Shown here one piece after another: positions 16,021 through 24,538 of a stretch of 60,091 nucleotides of DNA. Both the position numbers and the translations under genes were made by a program. Location of the stretch: contig NZ_SBLC01000020.1 in NCBI RefSeq assembly GCF_004054105.1, positions 1 through 60,091 on the forward strand, read 5' to 3'. The notes beneath the pieces are model-generated. The model was not told the origin of the DNA and did no database searches. It was given only the letters and a program-made list of their open reading frames with translations. The DNA comes from Falsigemmobacter intermedius (GTDB lineage: Bacteria > Pseudomonadota > Alphaproteobacteria > Rhodobacterales > Rhodobacteraceae). Position 1 is the stretch's first letter, and every line of letters begins with the position of its first letter.

Positions 16021-17021
16021 CTTGCGTGCCTGTCGCCGGTTTCATCAATGCCGATCCGCTCCAGCACCCGGTCGAGCGGGGCAAAATCGGCCCAGGCCTC
16101 AAGGGAGGGTTGCGTAAGGCCCTCAAAACCCTCCCCCTCCCAAAGCCAGTCAGAGGTCTGGCGCAGTTCAGGGCCCTGCAGGCCGCCGTTCACAGCCCAG
16201 GAGGTGCGATAAACAAGGCTCAGCTCTTTCAGAACGCCGGGATCTGCATCCGGGCGCAGTTTTGCCATGGCCCGGGGCCAGGCCCCGGGGTCTGCGGACA
16301 TATCCCGCGCGGCAAGTGTCAGGGCGGTGATCACCGCCTCAACCTCCGGCCCCCTTGCGTCGAGCGTCTCGCGCGTCACCGCATTCACTTTGCTGACCAC
16401 GGGTGCTGCGGCGTGATAATCCTCCGCGCTGACCAGAACCGGCAGCGCCTCATGGCCCGGCAGCGCCAGATAGGTGCCGACCGACAGGGTGGTGGCAGCG
16501 ATCCGCCCCGCCAGCAGCGCCCTCGCGCGGATATCAGGCTGCCCGAGAGCCACCAGCTGCAGGTCCTCCTGCGCCACACTGTAGCGGCCCAGCACCTTCA
16601 TGGAGAGCATCTGGTCGAGACTACCCACCCGACCGATACCAAAGGCCTCTCCTTTCAGCGCGGCAAGGGTCATGTCGGGCTTTCCGGCGATCAGATAGGG
16701 CAGCGCCTTATCAGGAGACATCACCGCCCGAAGCCGGTCATTGCCCCGGGCCGCAAGCTGCAGCAGGCCCTCCGTGGCCACATTGGCCATCTCGCCCTGG
16801 CCCGATTGCAGCGCGGCCAGCGCCATGGGGGTCTGCTGCACGCGGATCAGTTCAACCTCGACCCCCGCGCGGGCGAAATAGCCCTCGGAGAGCGCGATAT
16901 CGACGATGGAATTCGGCACCAGAGGGGCTTCCATATCGGTGATGATCAGCCGGAAAGGCTCTGCCAGCGCAGGGAGAGCAAAGACGCTTACAGCCACCAT
17001 CATCAGGGCTTTGAGTTTCAT
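16017..17021 (-). CDS. ABC importer substrate-binding protein (NMT1/SsuA-like)
   Basis: The ATG at 17021 (MKLKALMMVAVSVFALPALAEP) opens a 334-residue protein with a clear signal peptide and a GGAAGGAAG ribosome binding site. The mature protein starts with LIITDMEAPLVPNSIVDIALSEGYFARAGVEVEL, then QSGQGEMANVATEGLLQLA and FGIGRVGSLDQMLSMKVL. This is the NMT1/SsuA-like fold that binds sulfonates, nitrate or pyrimidine precursors. It groups with the ATPase downstream and the permease upstream (17050). It resembles the PQQ-locus binding proteins only in context. The ligand cannot be inferred from sequence. Confidence 0.83.
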   Translation of the reverse strand: MKLKALMMVAVSVFALPALAEPFRLIITDMEAPLVPNSIVDIALSEGYFARAGVEVELIRVQQTPMALAALQSGQGEMANVATEGLLQLAARGNDRLRAVMSPDKALPYLIAGKPDMTLAALKGEAFGIGRVGSLDQMLSMKVLGRYSVAQEDLQLVALGQPDIRARALLAGRIAATTLSVGTYLALPGHEALPVLVSAEDYHAAAPVVSKVNAVTRETLDARGPEVEAVITALTLAARDMSADPGAWPRAMAKLRPDADPGVLKELSLVYRTSWAVNGGLQGPELRQTSDWLWEGEGFEGLTQPSLEAWADFAPLDRVLERIGIDETGDRHAR

Positions 17022-17049
17022 CCCGTTCTTCCTTCCGCTCGGGGGGACG

Positions 17050-17793
17050 TCACCGCCCCTGCCCCTTCCAGCCAGTGAGACGCGTCTCGGCAAAGCGCAA
17101 AGCCTCGGTCACGCAGACCCCGATCACTGAGAGTGTCAGCACAACGACAAAATATTCCGCCATCCGGAAGCTGCCACCATAGACCGCCAGAAGGCCCCCG
17201 AGTCCGGTGACGGCGGTATAAAGCTCGGCCACAACGGTGTTGATCAGCCCGATGGTCGCCCCGATCCGCAGGCCGGTGAGAAGAAAAGGCACCGCCCCCG
17301 GCAACACAACCGCGGTGAAAATGCGCCACCGGCTGGTCCCGAACGAGCGGGCCATCTCAATCAGGTCGCGGTCCGCTGCGCGCACCCCCGCAGCAGTGTT
17401 CAGGATGATGGGCATCAGCGCGCCCAGAAAGACGATGAAGACCTTGGCGCTCATACCAAGACCCAAAACCACGATGATCAGCGGCACAAAGGCAACCCGG
17501 GGCGTGGCGGCGAGGGCATTCACAAAGACATCCAGCACCCGCCCCAGAAAGGGCACCGCGCCCATGGCCACTCCGATGCCGATCCCCGCAAGAGAGGCCG
17601 CGCCAAGACCGGTCAGATAGACAGCCAGCGACTGCGCCGTGGCCTCCCAAAGCCGCCCTTCGCGCAGCATGATCTCTGCCGCAGTCAGGGTCTCAAGCGG
17701 CGTTGCAAAAAGCCCCGGCGGCATGGAGATCGCGGCGAAATGCCACAGAGCGACAAACCCCAGCAGCACACCCAGGCGCGCAAGGGCGATCAT
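17050..17793 (-). CDS. ABC importer permease (SsuC/TauC type)
   Basis: The 247-residue product has about six transmembrane segments and the permease EAA-type loop (AAGVRAADRDLIEMARSFGTSRWRIF then VVLPGAVPFLLTGLRIG), diagnostic of binding-protein-dependent importers. It contains ATPRVAFVPLIIVVLGLGMSAKVFIVFLGALMPI, as in nitrate/sulfonate/taurine permeases. Its start overlaps the ATPase stop upstream (17790-17793). It forms the importer with the genes at 16017 and 15214. Confidence 0.87.
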   Translation of the reverse strand: MIALARLGVLLGFVALWHFAAISMPPGLFATPLETLTAAEIMLREGRLWEATAQSLAVYLTGLGAASLAGIGIGVAMGAVPFLGRVLDVFVNALAATPRVAFVPLIIVVLGLGMSAKVFIVFLGALMPIILNTAAGVRAADRDLIEMARSFGTSRWRIFTAVVLPGAVPFLLTGLRIGATIGLINTVVAELYTAVTGLGGLLAVYGGSFRMAEYFVVVLTLSVIGVCVTEALRFAETRLTGWKGQGR

Positions 17794-18800
17794 CGCCGCC
17801 CTGCCCGCCGCCCGGCGCTGCGCTGCGCCTCGCGGCCACCTTCGGCCCGATCGCGCAACGCCCGACCGGTCAGGCTGAGGAAGACCCCCTCAAGGGTCGG
17901 GGCCTCATAGCGCATGGCACTCAGCCGATTGCCAAAGCGCGCCAGAAGATCAGGCACAAAGTCCTCACCCGTCACGGCAAGCGACAGATTCCCTGCCGCC
18001 GGGGTGCGCGCATCGGGGAATGCGGCCAGAAGCGCGGCGTAATCCGCCTCAGAGGCGGGGGTGATATGCAGCCAGGGCTGGCCCAGATCCCGGCGCAGCG
18101 CCTCGGGGCTGCCTTCGGCGATGATGCGGCCCCTGTCGACAATGCAGATCTGATCGGCCGCAGCCACCTCTTCGATGTAATGGGTGGTGGTGAAAAGCGT
18201 CAGCCCCCGCGACTGCCGCTCGGCCTCAAGATAGGCCCAGATTTTGTTGCGGGTCTGCGCATCAAGACCCACCGTCGGCTCATCAAGAAAGAGGATCCCG
18301 GGCGCGTGCATCAGCGCGCGGGCGATTTCAAGACGGCGCTTCATGCCGCCGGAAAAGCTGCGCACCACCGCCTCGCGCCAGTCCTCCAGCTCAACCAGCG
18401 CCAGCATCCGGTCGATTGCCTCGGCACGCTCACGGCCCGACATACCATAGACGCGGCCATGAAAATCGAGGTTTTCTTCGGCGGACAGGCGATCATCGAG
18501 GCTCGGGTCCTGAAAGACCATGCCGATCGACTGCCGCACGGCCCGGGCGGCCCGGCGCACGTCATGGCCCGCCACCCGCACCTCGCCCGCATCGGCCTGA
18601 CGCAGGGTGGAGAGCACTGACATGAGCGTGCTTTTTCCCGCACCATTCGGCCCCAGAAGCGCAAAGGAGCTGCCCGCAGCAACGCTCAGGCTCAGCCCGT
18701 CCAGCGCGACCTGCGCGCCATAGCGCACCACCAGCCCGCGCACATCAATGGCGAGGGCCGGGGCGGCAGATCCTTTGGCGGAAGAGGCGGCAAGGGTCAT
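17790..18800 (-). CDS. ABC exporter ATPase (CcmA/DrrA-like, PQQ-alcohol-system type)
   Basis: This 336-residue ATPase has Walker A GPNGAGKST, Q-loop FQDPSLDDRLSAEENLDFHG, signature FSGGMKRRLEIARAL, Walker B ILFLDEPTVGLD and switch TTTHYIEEV, followed by a C-terminal extension with APTLEGVFLSLTGRALRD. This is the DrrA-like group that pairs with ABC-2 permeases, and PQQ-dependent alcohol systems carry such an ATPase. Its permease is most likely the gene at 14408. The ATG at 18800 was preferred over 18815 because GGAG lies at good spacing before it. It is the first gene of a six-gene operon divergent from the LysR gene. Confidence 0.87.
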   Translation of the reverse strand: MTLAASSAKGSAAPALAIDVRGLVVRYGAQVALDGLSLSVAAGSSFALLGPNGAGKSTLMSVLSTLRQADAGEVRVAGHDVRRAARAVRQSIGMVFQDPSLDDRLSAEENLDFHGRVYGMSGRERAEAIDRMLALVELEDWREAVVRSFSGGMKRRLEIARALMHAPGILFLDEPTVGLDAQTRNKIWAYLEAERQSRGLTLFTTTHYIEEVAAADQICIVDRGRIIAEGSPEALRRDLGQPWLHITPASEADYAALLAAFPDARTPAAGNLSLAVTGEDFVPDLLARFGNRLSAMRYEAPTLEGVFLSLTGRALRDRAEGGREAQRSAGRRAGRR

Positions 18801-18875
18801 CGAAACTCCGGACATAACCTGAAAGCAGCGCAGAACAGGTCGTATCGCCCCTGTCTGCGCAGAGCAGCACTGTGC

Positions 18876-18887
18876 CCGCTATAGCGG
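18876..18887. promoter_or_regulatory. Palindrome in the divergent LysR/transporter promoter region
   Basis: CCGCTATAGCGG is a perfect 12-base palindrome located midway between the divergent starts at 18800 and 18975. LysR-type regulators commonly bind dyads in such gaps, so it is a candidate operator for the adjacent regulator. Nothing else in the gap stands out. Confidence 0.35.
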
Positions 18888-18974
18888 TGCAGCGCTGCGG
18901 GGAAAAGCTCTCCGCCACAGCGGCTGCGGCCCCTTTGCCTTATACGGGGCTGGAAATCATGCCACAGGACTTTT

Positions 18975-20078
18975 ATGCCTGAGACACAAAAGCCCGCGTC
19001 CGGTGCCGTTGCGCCGCATTTTCGGGCGCTGTTGCAGGTGAATATGGCCCAGAGTCCCGAGCGCGATGACATGAAAAAGCCCCCCCGCGCAGCCGGACTG
19101 CGGGTCGGGGGCGATATTTCGATCCGCAAAATTCAGGTCTTCTGGGCCGTGGCCCGCGCCGGTTCCATGACCCGCGCCGCGCGGATGCTTGAAGTGACGC
19201 AGCCCACGCTGTCGCAGCAGCTGTCAGCGCTTGAGGCCAGCCTTGGCAATGCGCTCTTTACCCGCTCCGGCAACAGCCTCACGCTGACCGAGTTCGGCAC
19301 GGCCTTCCTGCGCCACGCCGAAGACGTGCTGCGCGCGGTGCAGGAGATGGAGGATATGATATCCGACCATGGACAGGGCCGGCAGCAGACCATCCGCATC
19401 GGCGGGCTGCCCTCTGCCATGAGGGTGCTTGTGCCTCCGGCGATGCATGCGATCCGCCAGCGCCATGCGGTGATTGATATCGACACCCACGAAGGCAGCC
19501 CCGGCGAAATTCTGGAACTGCTTTACGCCCGCCGGATCGGGATCGCGCTTCTGGCCGCCAATTCCGTGGGCGAACTGCCCCCGGGCTTCACCCAAATTCC
19601 GCTGCTGAGCGACAAAAACGTGCTGGTTGTGCCCCGCGCTCTGGATCTGAGTGCGGTGGCGGATCCGGAGAGTGATCTCTCGGCAGATGACTACAGGGTG
19701 CTGCGGCAGGTCATTCACTTCGTCTTCGGCTCCACCCACAGCCAGCGCCAGCAGCAGTGGTTTGACCGTATCCTGCCCGGAAACCGCACCGTCGGGCGCA
19801 GCCGCAGCTTTGATATGGCGGTTGAAATGGTCCGCTCCGGACTTGGCGTCTGCCTTGCCCCGGCGCTGAGCGTGGCGCCCGCTTCGCTTTCGACCGCAGG
19901 TGTCAGGCTTTACGACGTCTCAGTTGCGCCGCGCCAGATTCTCGCGATCGTGCCGGCCCAATATGCCCATCAGGAGACCACCCGGGAGGTGCTTGACGAA
20001 CTCCTGCGGGCGGCCGCCGGGGTCACCCATCCTGAGATCGCGCCGGAGCCGCCATTCATTCGCGCTCCGGGGTCATAG
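18975..20078 (+). CDS. LysR-type transcriptional regulator
   Basis: The N-terminal HTH (ISIRKIQVFWAVARAGSMTRAARMLEVTQPTLSQQLSALEASLG, about residues 53-98) is typical of LysR proteins. An effector domain of about 210 residues follows (IRIGGLPSAMRVLVPPAM, GIALLAANSVGELPPG, MAVEMVRSGLGVCLAPAL). The start at 18975 has AGGA five bases upstream but gives a roughly 50-residue extension before the HTH; ATGs at 19044 and 19071 are alternatives. The gene is divergent from the six-gene transporter operon and directly upstream of pqqA, so it is placed to control one or both. The co-inducer is unknown. Confidence 0.85.
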   Translation: MPETQKPASGAVAPHFRALLQVNMAQSPERDDMKKPPRAAGLRVGGDISIRKIQVFWAVARAGSMTRAARMLEVTQPTLSQQLSALEASLGNALFTRSGNSLTLTEFGTAFLRHAEDVLRAVQEMEDMISDHGQGRQQTIRIGGLPSAMRVLVPPAMHAIRQRHAVIDIDTHEGSPGEILELLYARRIGIALLAANSVGELPPGFTQIPLLSDKNVLVVPRALDLSAVADPESDLSADDYRVLRQVIHFVFGSTHSQRQQQWFDRILPGNRTVGRSRSFDMAVEMVRSGLGVCLAPALSVAPASLSTAGVRLYDVSVAPRQILAIVPAQYAHQETTREVLDELLRAAAGVTHPEIAPEPPFIRAPGS

Positions 20079-20197
20079 GCTCAGACCTATACTGCCCATA
20101 GATTGCGCCACCTTGTCGCAGATCGTAGCTTTTTAAAGCAGAGCAACGCTTTGCACCAACCCCGCGCCTGAAACGCGGCCCAGTGGAGGATACCATC

Positions 20198-20278
20198 ATG
20201 GCATGGACCAAACCGACGATCGCTGAAGTTCCGGTCAGCATGGAAATCAACATGTACGCCTGCGCAAAGCAGAAGTAA
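20198..20278 (+). CDS. pqqA: PQQ precursor peptide PqqA
   Basis: The 26-residue peptide begins MAWTKPTIAEVPVSMEINMY and ends ACAKQK. Glu16 and Tyr20 occupy the E-x3-Y positions that PqqE cross-links and whose carbon skeleton becomes PQQ. GGAGGA lies eight bases before the ATG. It starts the pqqABCDE operon and is separated from pqqB by 33 bases. The length is within the usual 22-30 residues. Confidence 0.95.
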   Translation: MAWTKPTIAEVPVSMEINMYACAKQK

Positions 20279-20311
20279 TGTTGCATTGCTGCAGCCTTCG
20301 GGGCCGACTGA

Positions 20312-21238
20312 ATGCTTAAAGTCATCGTTCTGGGGGCTGCAGCAGGCGGCGCTCTGCCGCAATGGAACTGCCGCTGCGCGGTCTGCGCAGAGGCCTGGAC
20401 GCGGCCTGAGATGCACGACACTCAGGTCTCTCTCGCGGTCTCGGCCGATGACGGGCAGCACTGGTTTTTGATCAATGCCTCTCCCGATATCCGCGCCCAG
20501 ATCCTGACCACGCCGCAACTGCACCCGCGCGAAGGCCATCTGCGTCACAGCCCCATCGCCGGGGTGTTTCTGACCAATGGCGAAATCGACGCGATCACGG
20601 GTCTTCTGTCACTGCGCGAGGGTCAGCCCTTTGGTCTTTACGGCCACCGCCGCGTGCTGGAGACCCTGGCCTCAAACTCGGTGTTCAACGTTCTGAACCC
20701 TGAGCGTGTGCCGCGACATGAAATCACCCTGGGCGAGGTCTTTGAGCCTGCCCTGCCCGACGGCAGCCCCTCGGGTCTGCTGGTTGAAGCCTTTACCGTG
20801 CCGGGCAAACCGGCCTGGTATCTCGAAGGCACTCCGGAAGGCGAGGGCCATTCCGTGGGCGACACCATCGGACTGACTCTCTCGGACCGCGCCACCGGCA
20901 AGCGTGCCCATGTGGTCCTGGCCTGTGCCGCCATGTCCCCCGCGCTTGAGGCCCGCCTTACCGGGGCGGATCTGGTCTTTTTCGACGGCACCCTCTGGCG
21001 CGATGATGAGATGATCCGCGCAGGCCTGGCGCAGAAGACCGGGGCCGGCATGGGGCATGTCTCGATGTCGGGACAGACAGGCAGCATGGCCCTGCTGCGG
21101 GGCCTTGGCATTACCCGTAAAGTCTTTGTTCACATCAACAATTCCAACCCTGTCTGGCTTGAGGATTCGCCCGAGCGCGCCTCCGTTGAGGCAGAGGGCT
21201 GGATCATCCCCCGCAAGGGTCAGGAGTTCACCGCATGA
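20312..21238 (+). CDS. pqqB: PqqB, metallo-beta-lactamase-fold oxygenase of PQQ synthesis
   Basis: This 308-residue protein starts MLKVIVLGAAAGGALPQWNC. It contains CAEAWTRPEMHDTQVSLAVSADD, FLTNGEIDAITGLLSLREG, FFDGTLWRDDEMI and GHVSMSGQTGSM, the conserved PqqB layout. PqqB has a modified metallo-beta-lactamase fold and hydroxylates the tyrosine-derived ring of the cross-linked diamino acid during PQQ formation. Its stop overlaps the pqqC start (ATGA at 21235). Confidence 0.95.
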   Translation: MLKVIVLGAAAGGALPQWNCRCAVCAEAWTRPEMHDTQVSLAVSADDGQHWFLINASPDIRAQILTTPQLHPREGHLRHSPIAGVFLTNGEIDAITGLLSLREGQPFGLYGHRRVLETLASNSVFNVLNPERVPRHEITLGEVFEPALPDGSPSGLLVEAFTVPGKPAWYLEGTPEGEGHSVGDTIGLTLSDRATGKRAHVVLACAAMSPALEARLTGADLVFFDGTLWRDDEMIRAGLAQKTGAGMGHVSMSGQTGSMALLRGLGITRKVFVHINNSNPVWLEDSPERASVEAEGWIIPRKGQEFTA

Positions 21239-22014
21239 GCGCGACCGGGATCTATACCGCTGAGATCATTCCCGAACCGCAGGAGCCGCTGGACAGCCCT
21301 GAGGCCATGGAACGCCGCCTGCGCTGGATCGGGGCGACGCGCTATCACAGCCTGCACCCCTTCCACCACCTGCTGCACGGCGGCAAGCTGAACAAGGGTC
21401 AGGTTCAGGCCTGGGCGCTCAACCGCTATGCCTATCAGTCGATCATCCCGATCAAGGACGCCGTTGTCCTGTCGCGCTTCCGCGACCGCGAAACCCGCCT
21501 TGAGTGGCGCCACCGCATTGAAGACCACGACGGCATCGCCGGAGATGAGGGCGGGATTGAGCGCTGGCTGGTGCTGACCGATGGCCTTGGCCTCTCGCGT
21601 GACTATGTGGAATCGACCCGCGGCATCCTGCCCGCCACCCGCTTTGCGGTTGAGGCCTATGTGCATTTCGTCCGCGACCGCTCGCCCCTTGAGGCGATTG
21701 CCTCCTCGCTGACGGAACTCTTCGCCCCGAATATCCACCGTGAGCGCATCGCAGGCATGCTGAAGCATTACGACTTCATCAACCCCGATGTGATGGTCTA
21801 TTTCAGCCGCCGCCTGAACCAGGCGACCCGCGATGCGGAGTTTGCCCTGAAATACTGCCTCGAGCACGCGAAAACCCCTGAGCAGCGCCAGCAGGTCTGT
21901 GACGCCCTGGCTTTTAAGACCGATGTGCTCTGGGTGCAGCAGGATGCGCTTTATCAGGCCTATGTGAACGGCATGGTGCCGCCGGGTGCCTTTGTTCCGG
22001 GGCGTGACGGATGA
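21235..22014 (+). CDS. pqqC: PqqC, pyrroloquinoline-quinone synthase
   Basis: The 259-residue protein has the haem-oxygenase-like all-helical fold signature of PqqC: RYHSLHPFHHLLHGGKLNKGQVQAWALNRYAYQ, DRETRLEWRHRIEDHDG, and LYQAYVNGMVPPGAF at the C-terminus. PqqC carries out the last ring-closure and eight-electron oxidation that produces PQQ without a bound metal. It overlaps both pqqB and pqqD by four bases, so the three are translationally coupled. Length and motifs look complete. Confidence 0.96.
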   Translation: MSATGIYTAEIIPEPQEPLDSPEAMERRLRWIGATRYHSLHPFHHLLHGGKLNKGQVQAWALNRYAYQSIIPIKDAVVLSRFRDRETRLEWRHRIEDHDGIAGDEGGIERWLVLTDGLGLSRDYVESTRGILPATRFAVEAYVHFVRDRSPLEAIASSLTELFAPNIHRERIAGMLKHYDFINPDVMVYFSRRLNQATRDAEFALKYCLEHAKTPEQRQQVCDALAFKTDVLWVQQDALYQAYVNGMVPPGAFVPGRDG

Positions 22015-22370
22015 GCGACGAAAAGACCCCCGAGACCGCAAAAGAAACCCCGGTCTGGCGCCCCTCAGTGGCGCCGGTGCGGGCTATGGTCACCGCGGAC
22101 AGCCGCCCGCGCCTGCCGCGCCATGTCGTGCTGCGCCATGATCCGGCCCGCGACCGCTGGCTGATCCTGGTGCCTGAGCGCGTGCTGATTCCTGAGCCGA
22201 CGGCGGTGGTTTTGCTGCAGGAAGCCGACGGGAAACGCACCGTCTCTGAGATCGCCGCGCATCTGGCGCAGACCTATGCCGCCGATCCGGCGGTGATTGA
22301 GGCCGATGCCATTGAGATGTTTCAGGATATGTCCGACCGCGGCTTCCTGACCCTCGTGGCCGAAGGCTGA
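22011..22370 (+). CDS. pqqD: PqqD, peptide chaperone
   Basis: The 119-residue product has the PqqD core: RPRLPRHVVLRHDPARDRWLILVPERVL, then VVLLQEADGKRTVSEIAAHL and a final helix with MFQDMSDRGFLTLV. PqqD binds PqqA and presents it to the radical-SAM enzyme PqqE. An N-terminal extension of roughly 25 residues rich in Lys, Thr and Pro precedes the core and makes it longer than the usual 90 or so. The start overlaps the pqqC stop. Confidence 0.93.
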   Translation: MSDEKTPETAKETPVWRPSVAPVRAMVTADSRPRLPRHVVLRHDPARDRWLILVPERVLIPEPTAVVLLQEADGKRTVSEIAAHLAQTYAADPAVIEADAIEMFQDMSDRGFLTLVAEG

Positions 22371-22448
22371 GACCTGAAAAGCACTGCCAGGGTCGGGCGA
22401 GACCGGCGGCGGCAGTGCTGAAGAGATAGATGTGAAGGAGTTACCGGG

Positions 22449-23621
22449 ATGGACGAAATCCTTGCACAGGACGAATTCGCCCTGGTCACCCGCAAGGGCG
22501 ACAGCGCAAAGGCAGATTACGGCATTCCGCTGGCGGTGCTGGTGGAACTGACCCATCGCTGCCCGCTGCAGTGCCCCTATTGCTCCAACCCGGTTGAGCT
22601 TGAGGCCTCGGGCAAAGAGCTGACGACCGAAGAATGGCTGCGCGTCATTGATGAGCTGGCCGAGATCGGTGTGCTGCAGATCCACTTCTCGGGCGGTGAG
22701 CCCACGGTGCGCAAGGACCTCGTGCAACTGGTGCAGCGCGCGCATGACGTGGGGCTCTATTCGAACCTCATCACCTCGGCTGTCATGCTCAGCCGCGAGA
22801 AACTGCAGGCCCTGGCGGATGCGGGGCTGAACCATGTGCAAATCTCGGTTCAGGGCGCCAATGCCGCCATGGCCGACCGCGTCGGCGGTTTTAAAAACGG
22901 CCATGCCAAAAAGCTGGAGGTCGCGGCCTGGGTTCATGAAATGGGCCTGCCGCTGACGGTGAATGCGGTGATGCACCGCCAGAACCTGCCGCAACTGCCT
23001 GAGATTATTGACCTTGCGCTGCAACTGCGCGCCCAGCGGCTGGAAGTGGCCAATGTGCAGTACTACGGCTGGGCGCTGAAGAACCGCGCCGCTCTGATGC
23101 CGACCCGCGATCAGATGGACACCGCCACGGCCATCGTTGAAAGCGCGCGCAGCCAGCTCCATGGCATTATGGAAATCGACTATGTGATCCCCGATTACTA
23201 TGCCGAGCGTCCGAAGCAATGCATGGGCGGCTGGGGGCGGCAGTTCTTCAATATCTCGCCCGCCGGTAAAGTTCTGCCCTGCCATGCGGCGGAATCCATC
23301 ACCGGGCTTGAGTTTGACTCGGTGCGCGGCAACAAATCGATCCGCTGGATCTGGGACAATTCCGAAGCCTTTAACGCCTATCGCGGTACCGGCTGGATGC
23401 CCGAGCCCTGCCAGTCCTGCGCCTTCAAAGAGGTCGACTTCGGTGGCTGCCGCTGCCAGGCCTTTGCGCTGACCGGAAAGGCCGGCAATACCGATCCCGC
23501 CTGCTCCAAATCGCCCCATCACAAGCGCATCTTTGAAGCGGCACTGGAATCCGCCGGTGGCAGCGACAGCTTTATCTACCGCAATTTCTCCGGTGGCACC
23601 CCGGAGCCGGAAAAGGCCTGA
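22449..23621 (+). CDS. pqqE: PqqE, radical SAM enzyme that cross-links PqqA
   Basis: The 390-residue protein has the radical SAM motif CPLQCPYC (CxxxCxxC) near residue 38, HFSGGEPTVRKDL for SAM binding, and a C-terminal SPASM region. In that region cysteines bind auxiliary iron-sulfur clusters (QCMGGWGRQFF, LPCHAAES, PCQSCAFKEVDFGGCRCQAF). PqqE forms the Glu-Tyr carbon-carbon bond in PqqA. A 78-base gap follows pqqD, with AAGGAG before the ATG. The hydrolase gene begins five bases after its stop. Confidence 0.96.
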   Translation: MDEILAQDEFALVTRKGDSAKADYGIPLAVLVELTHRCPLQCPYCSNPVELEASGKELTTEEWLRVIDELAEIGVLQIHFSGGEPTVRKDLVQLVQRAHDVGLYSNLITSAVMLSREKLQALADAGLNHVQISVQGANAAMADRVGGFKNGHAKKLEVAAWVHEMGLPLTVNAVMHRQNLPQLPEIIDLALQLRAQRLEVANVQYYGWALKNRAALMPTRDQMDTATAIVESARSQLHGIMEIDYVIPDYYAERPKQCMGGWGRQFFNISPAGKVLPCHAAESITGLEFDSVRGNKSIRWIWDNSEAFNAYRGTGWMPEPCQSCAFKEVDFGGCRCQAFALTGKAGNTDPACSKSPHHKRIFEAALESAGGSDSFIYRNFSGGTPEPEKA

Positions 23622-23626
23622 AGCCC

Positions 23627-24538
23627 TTGTCAGAGCGCAGCTTTTTCTTTGACGCAGGCGAGGGGCACAGCCTGCATGTTGCGCTTTTCGGAAATCCCGG
23701 GGGCGTTCCGGTGGTCTTTCTGCATGGCGGTCCGGGCAGCGGCTGCAACCCCGGGCAGCGCGCGCTTTTTGATCCCGATCGCCATTTCGTCGTCTTCGTC
23801 GATCAGCGCGGCGCGGGCAAAAGCCTGCCGCCGCGCTCTCGCCACGCCAATACGACCGCTCATCTGATCCGCGATCTTGAAGCCCTGCGCCAAGATCTCA
23901 CTCTCCCGCGCTGGCTGGTGGTCGGCGGGTCATGGGGCACGACTTTGGGGCTGGCCTATGCCCAGGCCCATCCGGCGGCCTGCCTTGGGCTTGCTCTGCG
24001 AGCCGTCTTTCTTGGGACGCGGGCAGAGCTGGAGGCGGCCTTTGTCACGCGGCTTTCGACCTTTTATCCGGACCTCTTCGCCGCCCTGCTCGCCCGCGCC
24101 GGTCAGCAGGCCCCGCTTGAAGCGATCTGGCGTCAGATCCTGGACCCCGATCCGCAGGTCCATCGCTCTGCTGCCTTCCTGTGGTATGATATCGAGCGCG
24201 CTCTCTCTGAACTCCGGCCCGCGTCAACGACCCATTCCCTGCGTGCTGCGGATGCGCCCCTTCCGGCTACGCCCTTTATGGAGGCCTCCTATTTCCTGAA
24301 CGACTGCTATCTGCAGCCGGGGGAACTTTTGGAAAATGCCGGAAAACTGGCGGGGATACCGGGGATTTTGCTGCAAAGCCGCTATGATCTGCTCTGCCCG
24401 CCCTCCGGCACGGCCGCTCTCGCCGCGCGCTGGCCAGAGGCGGAGCTGCGGTTCGTGGAAGTCGCAGGTCACAGCGTATCAGAGCCGGGGGTCACTGCCG
24501 CATTGCGTCAGGCGATCAGAGATCTGAGTGAAGTGTAA
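23627..24538 (+). CDS. Alpha/beta hydrolase, proline-iminopeptidase-like (S33)
   Basis: The 303-residue product starts at a TTG directly after pqqE and carries FLHGGPGSGCNPGQRALFDP, VDQRGAGKS, and the nucleophile elbow GGSWGTT with Ser. An acid-like SRYDLLCPP and AGHSVSEP supply the remaining triad residues. This is the prolyl aminopeptidase (S33) pattern, though the protein could be a general serine hydrolase. Its place at the end of the pqq operon suggests a part in trimming PqqA-derived peptides, which is inference. The 3' end overlaps the convergent M16 protease gene by 23 bases. Confidence 0.8.
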   Translation: MSERSFFFDAGEGHSLHVALFGNPGGVPVVFLHGGPGSGCNPGQRALFDPDRHFVVFVDQRGAGKSLPPRSRHANTTAHLIRDLEALRQDLTLPRWLVVGGSWGTTLGLAYAQAHPAACLGLALRAVFLGTRAELEAAFVTRLSTFYPDLFAALLARAGQQAPLEAIWRQILDPDPQVHRSAAFLWYDIERALSELRPASTTHSLRAADAPLPATPFMEASYFLNDCYLQPGELLENAGKLAGIPGILLQSRYDLLCPPSGTAALAARWPEAELRFVEVAGHSVSEPGVTAALRQAIRDLSEV

